DNA from: Vibrio sp. DW001
GTDB taxonomy: Bacteria; Pseudomonadota; Gammaproteobacteria; Enterobacterales; Vibrionaceae
Length of the DNA: 64,000 nucleotides
Reading direction: 5' to 3'
Assembly (NCBI RefSeq): GCF_029016285.1
Contig: NZ_CP091975.1
Span: forward strand, 2,790,001-2,854,000
In this document: positions 57,653 to 64,000 of the stretch, one piece after another
Position numbering within the stretch: position 1 is the first letter of the stretch
Layout: the number at the start of each line of letters is the position of its first letter
Made by a program: the position numbers and the translations under genes
Notes under the pieces: generated by a model
Told to the model about the DNA's origin: nothing
The model's database searches: none
The model's input: only the letters and a program-made list of their open reading frames with translations

Positions 57653-58015
57653 TTAGATCATGAAGATGAGTACAATAGACAGCACGGTAATAGAGCTAGC
57701 AATTGAATAGCAAACAACTTTACCAACCACACCAGTGTGCAGTTTTAGGTCGTGCATACCGTGGTGAACACGGTGCATGGCATGCCACATTGGAAGGGCG
57801 AGTGTTCCGATGATAAAGAGGGCGCCAATAAAGCTGGTTGCAAAATCGGCAACGCGCTCATAACTCATCGCTTCCGCATCAATAATTCCGAGGGGGGCAA
57901 GGATACCTATCACCAATACGGTAATTGGGGTGATCATGGCAAACCAGGTACCACCGGCACCAAATAGACCCCACCATACGGGCTCGTCTGAACGTTTTGG
58001 ATGTTTATTAACCAC
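57653..58015 (-). CDS. frdD: Fumarate reductase membrane anchor FrdD
   Basis: A 120-residue membrane anchor with three hydrophobic helices and the FrdD pattern ([36 protein letters not shown]). With FrdC it fixes FrdAB to the inner membrane and provides the menaquinol site. It begins 10 bases after frdC. Confidence 0.96.
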   Translation of the reverse strand: MVNKHPKRSDEPVWWGLFGAGGTWFAMITPITVLVIGILAPLGIIDAEAMSYERVADFATSFIGALFIIGTLALPMWHAMHRVHHGMHDLKLHTGVVGKVVCYSIASSITVLSIVLIFMI

Positions 58016-58025
58016 AATGAGCTCC

Positions 58026-58409
58026 TTATACGATGATGAGTACGATTAATGAGATAGCAGCAACGGCTGCCCACTGACCAAGCACAATAATCTTCGTGTC
58101 CACGAGTTTGCCTTTCAATCGAATCGGCATCACTTGTGGGAACATCGTAAAGAATGTGTGTGCGTGGTACAGGCTCCCGGCTAACGAGACGATATTGATC
58201 GCCACGACAACAGGGTTCGCCATAAAGGTTAGCCAAGCGTCCCATGATTCGGGGCCTTTAACTAAGCTGCCTAGCCCGAAAGTTAGGCACAGTGTGAAAA
58301 ATATAATGGGTAATACAGTCGCTTCACGGATCATGTACATGCGGTAGAAATTGCTCTTCTGCCACCATGTTGCTTTCATTTCGCGAACGTAAGGTTTACG
58401 GTTACTCAT
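58026..58409 (-). CDS. frdC: Fumarate reductase membrane anchor FrdC
   Basis: A 127-residue membrane anchor with three helices and the start [20 protein letters not shown] typical of FrdC. It pairs with FrdD. It starts 2 bases after the frdB stop. Confidence 0.96.
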   Translation of the reverse strand: MSNRKPYVREMKATWWQKSNFYRMYMIREATVLPIIFFTLCLTFGLGSLVKGPESWDAWLTFMANPVVVAINIVSLAGSLYHAHTFFTMFPQVMPIRLKGKLVDTKIIVLGQWAAVAAISLIVLIIV

Positions 58410-58411
58410 CC

Positions 58412-59152
58412 TTAGTTCTCCTGAGGTTTAAGCATAGCAATCACAAAGTCTTTAGAAGACTCAACTTTACCTTGGTTTACCGCCGCGGCAGGATCAACAC
58501 TCTTCGGACAGACATCAGAGCAGAAGCCGACAAATGTACAGCCCCACACGCCATTGTCACCGTTAAGTAGCTCCATGCGCTCTTCTTTACCATTGTCACG
58601 GCTATCTAAGTTGTAGCGGTGAGCAAGCGCGATGGCCGCAGGGCCAAGGAACTCTGGGTTCAGACCAAACTGAGGACAAGCGGCGTAACAAAGGCCACAG
58701 TTGATACAAGCAGCAAACTGCTTATATTTTGCCATTTGTTGTGGTGTTTGGTTGTTTGGACCATCTTCCGGTGTGCGGTCATTACCGATAATATAAGGCT
58801 TAAGTGCTTCAAGACGTTCGATGAACGGCGTCATGTCGACGATTAAGTCTTTCTCGATAGGGAAGTTGGCTAACGGCTCAATCAAAAGACCGTCAGGGTA
58901 ATCACGTAAAAACGTTTTACAGGCCAACTTAGGATAGTTGTTTACCATCATGCCGCATGAGCCACAGATAGCCATACGACAAGACCAGCGATAGGACAGG
59001 TCTTTATCTAGGTTATCTTTGATGTAGCCCAGTGCGTCAAGCACGGACATCGTGTCATCGAAAGGAACTTCGAAGGTTTGCTTATAAGGCTCGGCGTCTT
59101 TTTCTGGATCGTAACGCAGAATATCGACTTTTTGAATTCTAGTGCCCGTCAT
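58412..59152 (-). CDS. frdB: Fumarate reductase iron-sulfur subunit FrdB
   Basis: A 246-residue electron-transfer subunit. The [2Fe-2S] site is in [15 protein letters not shown]; the [4Fe-4S] and [3Fe-4S] sites are in [12 protein letters not shown] and [12 protein letters not shown]. It shuttles electrons from menaquinol to FrdA. It overlaps frdA by one base. Confidence 0.97.
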   Translation of the reverse strand: MTGTRIQKVDILRYDPEKDAEPYKQTFEVPFDDTMSVLDALGYIKDNLDKDLSYRWSCRMAICGSCGMMVNNYPKLACKTFLRDYPDGLLIEPLANFPIEKDLIVDMTPFIERLEALKPYIIGNDRTPEDGPNNQTPQQMAKYKQFAACINCGLCYAACPQFGLNPEFLGPAAIALAHRYNLDSRDNGKEERMELLNGDNGVWGCTFVGFCSDVCPKSVDPAAAVNQGKVESSKDFVIAMLKPQEN

Positions 59153-60963
59153 TACTTCTGCTCCTCTGCGGCTTGTGCGTCTACGGCTTCTTTCGCCGCC
59201 GCTTCTTCTGCTGCTGCCCCATACAGGCGAGCTTTAGGTTGAGATTTCGTGATAGTAACATCACTGTATTCAATCGTTGGTGCGCGTCCTTCGTTGAAGA
59301 GCGCAAGTGAGTGCTTCAAGTAGTTCACATCGTCACGTTCGGTACAGCCTTCATCTAAACGTTGGTGCGCCCCGCGAGATTCACGACGAAGAATAGCCGA
59401 GTGGGCCATTGCTTCTGCCACTTCAAGGCCATAACCGATCTCAATGGCATAAAGAAGGTCGGTGTTGAACACCTTTCCTCGGTCTTTAATGCTGATTTTC
59501 TTATAACGCTCTTTCAGCTCGGTCAGCTTATCCATGGTCTCTTGAATGAGATCTTCGCGGCGGTAAATACCACAGCCCGCTTCCATAGAGTGGCCCATTT
59601 CTGTTCGAATGGTTGACCAGCTTTCATCGCCTTCTTGGTCCATCAATCCTTGGATACGTGCTTCTACCGCTTTCACTTGTTTTTCAATCGCGTCGTCGTT
59701 CCAGCCGGTAAACGTTTCAGCACGTTTCACCGCACTTTCGCCTGCCACGCGGCCAAATACCACGAACTCCGCCAACGAGTTTGAGCCTAAGCGGTTTGCA
59801 CCATGTAGACCTGAAGAGGCACATTCACCCACGGCAAAGAGACCTTTGATTTTCGTTTCACAACTCGGATCGGTTTCAATCCCACCCATGGTGTAGTGAA
59901 CCGTTGGACGAATTGGGATCGGCTCTTTTGCCGGATCGACGTTAACATACGCCTTCGACAGCTCACAAATAAACGGCAGACGCTCTTGAAGGTATTCTTC
60001 ACCTAAGTGTCTCAGGTCTAGGTGCACCACATCGCCAAGGGGATGGTCGATGGTGTTGCCTTTTTGTTGCTCGTGCCAAAACGCTTGAGAAACTTTGTCT
60101 CGAGGACCCAGTTCCATATATTTGTTTTTCGGCTCTCCAACCGGGGTTTCCGGTCCCATTCCATAATCTTGTAGATAACGGTAACCATTTTTATTGACGA
60201 TGATGCCGCCTTCGCCACGACAACCTTCGGTCATCAAGATACCCGTACCAGGAAGGCCAGTTGGGTGATATTGAACAAACTCCATATCACGCAAAGGCAC
60301 ACCGTGGCGATACGCCAATGCCATACCGTCGCCGGTAACAATGCCACCGTTGGTGTTGGTGTTATAAACCCGTCCCGCGCCACCCGTGGCCAGTACGACA
60401 GACTTCGCTTTAATCGTAACAAGCTCGCCTTCGGACATGTGAATCGCAACCAAACCTTGAATCTCATCGTTTTCAACCAGTAGGTCAACCACGAAGTACT
60501 CATCAAATCGTTTGATTTGATTGTACTTGATAGAGGTTTGAAAAAGCGTATGCAGCATATGGAAGCCTGTTTTATCTGCGGCAAACCATGTGCGTTCTAC
60601 TTTCATTCCTCCAAAGCGACGGACGTTCACTTCACCGTTTTCTTTCCGGCTCCATGGACACCCCCATTGCTCCATTTGGATCATTTCTCTTGTTGCGTTT
60701 TCAACAAAATATTCAACGACATTCTGTTCACATAACCAGTCACCACCGCCAACAGTATCGTTGAAGTGGTTATCGAGTGAATCTTCATCTTTGATGACGG
60801 CGGCAGAGCCACCTTCAGCGGCGACAGTATGTGAACGCATTGGGTAGACTTTTGAAATCAGGGCTACTTCTAGCTCAGGATTTGCTTCAGCCGCTGCGAT
60901 TGCAGTTCGAAGACCAGCGCCACCGGCGCCGATCACTGCGATATCTGTGGTAATTATTTGCAC
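59152..60963 (-). CDS. frdA: Fumarate reductase flavoprotein subunit FrdA
   Basis: A 603-residue flavoprotein that reduces fumarate to succinate in anaerobic respiration. It has the FAD Rossmann motif ([17 protein letters not shown]), the flavin-linked His in [14 protein letters not shown] and catalytic regions [20 protein letters not shown] and [14 protein letters not shown]. The length is that of enteric FrdA. Upstream lie an FNR-like site and two long inverted repeats; GGAGGAT precedes the start. Confidence 0.98.
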   Translation of the reverse strand: MQIITTDIAVIGAGGAGLRTAIAAAEANPELEVALISKVYPMRSHTVAAEGGSAAVIKDEDSLDNHFNDTVGGGDWLCEQNVVEYFVENATREMIQMEQWGCPWSRKENGEVNVRRFGGMKVERTWFAADKTGFHMLHTLFQTSIKYNQIKRFDEYFVVDLLVENDEIQGLVAIHMSEGELVTIKAKSVVLATGGAGRVYNTNTNGGIVTGDGMALAYRHGVPLRDMEFVQYHPTGLPGTGILMTEGCRGEGGIIVNKNGYRYLQDYGMGPETPVGEPKNKYMELGPRDKVSQAFWHEQQKGNTIDHPLGDVVHLDLRHLGEEYLQERLPFICELSKAYVNVDPAKEPIPIRPTVHYTMGGIETDPSCETKIKGLFAVGECASSGLHGANRLGSNSLAEFVVFGRVAGESAVKRAETFTGWNDDAIEKQVKAVEARIQGLMDQEGDESWSTIRTEMGHSMEAGCGIYRREDLIQETMDKLTELKERYKKISIKDRGKVFNTDLLYAIEIGYGLEVAEAMAHSAILRRESRGAHQRLDEGCTERDDVNYLKHSLALFNEGRAPTIEYSDVTITKSQPKARLYGAAAEEAAAKEAVDAQAAEEQK

Positions 60964-60996
60964 AGTTATCCTCCAAGGGTAATTTAAAATATTAGA

Positions 60997-61057
60997 AATG
61001 AAAATAGATATTGAACCGCAGATTTACTGTGGTAATAGTTCAATATCTATTTTCATT
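60997..61057. repeat. Long perfect inverted repeat upstream of frdA
   Basis: Two 20-base arms (60997-61016 and 61038-61057, beginning AATGAAAATAGATATT) are exactly complementary around a 21-base loop, and the loop can form its own 7-bp stem (ACCGCAG / CTGTGGT). It lies 34-94 bases upstream of the frdA start. The right arm abuts the FNR-like site. Confidence 0.85.
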
Positions 61058-61069
61058 GTTAATAATCAA
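61056..61069. promoter_or_regulatory. FNR-like site of frdABCD
   Basis: TTGTT-AATA-ATCAA, 9 of 10 matches to the FNR consensus TTGAT-N4-ATCAA, centred about 100 bases before frdA. Activation of fumarate reductase by FNR without oxygen is well established in related bacteria. A possible -10 (TATTAC on the minus strand) lies about 25 bases nearer the gene. Confidence 0.65.
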
Positions 61070-61072
61070 GCA

Positions 61073-61109
61073 ATATTAATTTATATTCACAAAGAATATA
61101 AATTAATAT
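61073..61109. repeat. Second perfect inverted repeat upstream of frdA
   Basis: ATATTAATTTATATTC and its exact complement separated by ACAAA: 16-bp arms with a 5-base loop, all AT-rich. It begins 3 bases after the FNR-like site. Confidence 0.8.
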
Positions 61110-61532
61110 AATCACATGGCAATCTTATCTTGACCATTAGCTTTATAAATATTATGTAAAAATTCAAAGTTGAAAAGTATTCATATTTATTCGACCACAA
61201 TAAACATGTGTGTTTGTCTTGTAAAATGCCAATATCGATAAGCTTTATGTTTAAAATGCATGAAATAAATTGCAATACTGTGATCTAACTTATAGACGAG
61301 ACGAGAAAAAGTGATATCGTGCGCCTATCATGGCATTGACCAAGCATAAAATACTACTATATTTGTACATAACGACATTAAAACTTGATTCTCATGCCGT
61401 ATACGTATAGCTAATCCTTGCTACGACCCACAATTAATGTTTTTATATATGTCGTTCATTCGCACACTGAATCTTTTGTTAGCAAGGATATGCTTAGGCA
61501 AGGTTCTTCTATACCAGTTTTAGGAGCTACAA
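61110..61532. other. Intergenic region between frdA and the LysR gene
   Basis: No convincing gene. A 10-bp inverted repeat (ATCCTTGCTA at 61414-61423, TAGCAAGGAT at 61480-61489) lies close to the LysR start and could be its operator; its position is typical of LysR autoregulation. Confidence 0.4.
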
Positions 61533-62450
61533 TTGAATAATATTGAAACCAAATGGCTGCGTGACTTTATTATGCTTGCCGAATTGGGCAGTTTTTCTCA
61601 CGCCGCATCCGCACGAAACATTACCCAACCTGCATTTAGTCGCCGTATCAAATCTCTGGAATCTGAGCTAAACCTGCTTCTCATCGATAGAACCAAAACA
61701 CCTATCGAGCTGACTACATCAGGTAAGCAATTCAAAACAACCGCAGAGTCTATTCTCTATCAATTAGATGAAGAGATAGACCGCTTAACTGGTAGCTCAG
61801 TACAAGGGCGACACACCGTGAGATTGAGCGCAGCCCATTCTATTGCCATCGGTATACTGCCTCAGATACACGAAGGCATATTTAATCCAAAGCTGAATAC
61901 TAATCTGTCTATCGTTGCCAATGAGGTTGATACTTCAATCGAACAGCTCATTGATGGTAAAAGCGATTTTCTATTTTCCTTCTACGACGATAGATTGCAA
62001 GTGGCCCCCTACCGCTCTATCTATTTAGGACGTAGCTTTTTGTATTGTGTATCCGGTGTTGATGATCAGGGCAAGCCTTTGTTCGACCTTAACCGAGATT
62101 CAAATATACCAAGTCTAGATTACACCCCCGAAAGCTATATGGGCCGAGCACTGAAAAGAGCACACAGTTCGCTTACAAATAACACCATTTCCACCTCATC
62201 GATGAGCGATTTGAACAAGGAGTTTGTCATACAGGGCAAGGGAATCAGCTGGCTTCCAGATTACACTATTCGAGACGAATTAGCGTCGGGAAAGCTTGTC
62301 ATTCTAAACGAAAAGCAGCCCGTCCCTCTCGACCTCTATGTTTATAGGTACGTTTCAAAGCTTCATCCATCATGTGAAGCGATATGGAACCAACTTATAA
62401 AAATAAGCCCCATAAAAGAGTTGCACGGTTTCGATACAGAATCGGCATAG
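61533..62450 (+). CDS. HypT-like LysR-family regulator
   Basis: A 305-residue regulator with the N-terminal helix-turn-helix (NIETKWLRDFIMLAELGSF, ITQPAFSRRIKSLESELNLL) and an effector domain. Its beginning and end (KGISWLPDYTIRDELASGKL) resemble E. coli HypT (YjiE), a hypochlorite-responsive LysR protein. The first codon is TTG (ttgaataatattg) preceded by AGGAGCTACAA. It sits between frdABCD and dcuA, so control of fumarate respiration genes is possible but not shown. Confidence 0.88.
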   Translation: MNNIETKWLRDFIMLAELGSFSHAASARNITQPAFSRRIKSLESELNLLLIDRTKTPIELTTSGKQFKTTAESILYQLDEEIDRLTGSSVQGRHTVRLSAAHSIAIGILPQIHEGIFNPKLNTNLSIVANEVDTSIEQLIDGKSDFLFSFYDDRLQVAPYRSIYLGRSFLYCVSGVDDQGKPLFDLNRDSNIPSLDYTPESYMGRALKRAHSSLTNNTISTSSMSDLNKEFVIQGKGISWLPDYTIRDELASGKLVILNEKQPVPLDLYVYRYVSKLHPSCEAIWNQLIKISPIKELHGFDTESA

Positions 62451-62875
62451 TGGTGCCGCTTTATTGCTCTGGATCAATTCTAACAGTAGAGTACTTACAC
62501 TATGCATCTATCGGATAAAGAGAAACGCATCACATTTATAAAGGTTTAGGTGATGCTATTTTATTATACGACAGTCAAATGAAACATTTCTCAAAACGAC
62601 TTTATATTAGTACTCTATTCATCAATTGATAGATTGTTAATACTTTTTCATTTAGATACGAATAAAGTATTCAAAAAATAAAACATCATTATTGAGTAAT
62701 TTAAATTATTGCTACGGCACGGCTATGCCCAAATAAAATAGAGACATTTATTGTTACAAAAAAACAACATGCTTCTCTATTTGTGACAAATAACAGTGAA
62801 CCGTGCTTAGGTATACCCCCTTTTTTATACATTTTAAATTTAACTTTTACATCAAGGAAAAAAATATGATAGTTG
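62451..62875. other. AT-rich leader of dcuA
   Basis: About 425 bases without a gene. AAGGA lies before the dcuA start. One loose FNR-like sequence (TTGAG-TAAT-TTAAA near 62693) has too many mismatches to call. Confidence 0.35.
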
Positions 62876-64000
62876 TCGAATTACTAGTCGTACTGCTCTT
62901 TATATTCTTAGGAGCAAGAATAGGCGGAATAGGCATCGGTTTAGCGGGTGGTGCAGGTGTTATCGCATTGACCATGTTTATGGGTGTAGATGCGGGTAAC
63001 ATTCCTGTTGACGTTATTCTTATCATTATGTCCGTTATTACTGCCATTGCTGCGATGCAAGTGGCTGGTGGTATGGATTGGTTGGTTGATCTTGCAGAGC
63101 AGTTTCTTCGTAAGAATCCGAAACGCATTACTTTTTACGCACCTATCGTAACCTACTTCATGACGTTACTTGCGGGTACAGGTCATACGGCATTTTCTAC
63201 TCTTCCAGTTATTGCAGAAGTGGCGAAAGAGCAAGGTATCCGCCCTTCTAGACCACTGTCTATTGCAGTTGTTGCTTCTCAGATAGCAATCACGGCCTCG
63301 CCAATTTCAGCCGCTGTTGTGTTCTTCTCTGGCATCCTAGAGCCTTTAGGTGTGGATTACTTAACTCTACTTGCCGTTTGTATCCCTACAACTTTCACCG
63401 CTTGTATGGTTGGTGCTTTTGTTGCAAACCTAATGGGTGGCGAACTAAAGGACGATCCAGTTTATCAAGACCGCTTAGCTAAAGGACTTATTAAAATACA
63501 AGGCGCAACACAGCGTACTATTTTGCCGACGGCAAAAACGTCTGTGTACATCTTTCTTATCGCCATTGTTGCTGTGGTTTCTTACGCAACAATGATTAGT
63601 GGTACTGTTGGTCTAATCGAAAATCCAACCATCGGACGTAACGACGCTATCATGGCGATTATGTTAACGGCGGCAACCGGCATCGTCATGCTAACTAAGA
63701 TCGACGCGTCAAAAATCGCAAACGCCGCAACGTTTAAATCTGGTATGAGTGCCTGTGTTTGTGTTCTAGGTGTTGCTTGGCTGGGTGATACTTTCGTATC
63801 TAGTCACATCAGCGAAATCAAAGAATTTTCTGCACAAATTCTTGAGCAATACCCGTGGATGCTTGCAATTACTTTGTTCTTTGCTTCTATGCTTCTTTAT
63901 TCTCAGGGCGCAACAACAACCGCACTAATGCCTGCTGCATTAGCAATCGGTGTTGCACCATTAACAGCTGTCGCCTCTTTCGCCGCGGTAAGTGCTTTAT
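62876..64000 (+). CDS. dcuA: Anaerobic C4-dicarboxylate transporter DcuA (3' end cut)
   Basis: The first 375 residues of a membrane carrier exchanging fumarate, malate or aspartate for succinate. The N-terminus (ARIGGIGIGLAGGAGVIAL), AIAAMQVAGGMDWLVDLAEQ and GMSACVCVLGVAWLGDTFVS match DcuA more than DcuB. About 60 residues are missing beyond the window. It supplies substrate for the fumarate reductase encoded nearby. Confidence 0.95.

Noticed and set aside
61087..61275. 62-codon minus-strand frame upstream of frdA
   Set aside because: AT-rich composition only, includes an arm of the inverted repeat and has no ribosome binding site.

Overview
The window reads as chromosomal DNA of a marine gamma-proteobacterium of the family Vibrionaceae, probably Vibrio or a close relative. 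The evidence is the polar-flagellum gene set (flaG, flaI, several flagellins, cheV-cheR beside flgBCDEFGHIJ, and flgO, flgP and flgT, which mark Vibrio-type motors), sigma54 and sigma28 promoters typical of the Vibrio flagellar hierarchy, low-to-moderate GC, and close resemblance to Vibrio/enteric FrdABCD, DcuA and DeoC. No species can be named from the sequence alone.

Layout. (1) 59-29368: flagellar and chemotaxis locus. On the minus strand lie fliS, flaI, fliD, flaG and two flagellins. An unrelated plus-strand gene for a three-domain RidA protein and a flagellar-regulon chemoreceptor follow. Then come a third flagellin, flgL-flgK, flgJ-flgB, cheR and cheV. On the plus strand are flgA, flgM and flgN; flgP-flgO (minus) diverge from flgT (plus). 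Good sigma28 promoters precede two flagellins, one chemoreceptor and flgM; good sigma54 promoters precede flgBCDEFGHIJ, flgKL and flgT. (2) 29462-32870: two more chemoreceptors, one with a periplasmic NIT domain and one soluble with a zinc-binding CZB domain. (3) 33309-36193: a purine nucleoside phosphorylase homologue lacking the usual catalytic Asp, a Crp/Fnr-type regulator and an EamA-type transporter.

(4) 36348-43799: a sorbitol (glucitol) block with two complete srlAEB PTS sets, one srlD, gutM, a DeoR-type repressor, a possible 32-residue membrane peptide and a divergent gutQ-type isomerase. Both PTS sets carry CTTTCA-TGAAAG-type operators. (5) 43920-49577: tRNA-Arg(CCT), a LysR regulator divergent from a DUF2798 membrane protein, a 2-oxoglutarate dioxygenase overlapping a class V PLP enzyme, deoC, a GNAT acetyltransferase and a hypothetical protein. 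(6) 49762-52120: an ABC-F ATPase and a frameshifted GNAT pseudogene.

(7) 52400-57420: the most unusual block. It is a plus-strand operon encoding a phosphofructokinase-like enzyme, ascorbate-family PTS IIB and IIC, a class II ketose-bisphosphate aldolase, a small unknown protein, PTS IIA and a P-loop kinase. A 13-unit heptanucleotide repeat lies between IIB and IIC and an intrinsic terminator lies mid-operon. I infer uptake and phosphorylation of an unidentified carbohydrate, a second phosphorylation and aldol cleavage to trioses. The changed sugar-phosphate pocket of the kinase suggests the substrate is not fructose 6-phosphate. (8) 57653-64000: frdDCBA (minus) with a likely FNR site and two long perfect inverted repeats upstream, a HypT-like LysR regulator, and dcuA cut by the window end; together these are fumarate respiration plus C4-dicarboxylate exchange.

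All calls are by eye from sequence and family knowledge; no searches or structure predictions were run.
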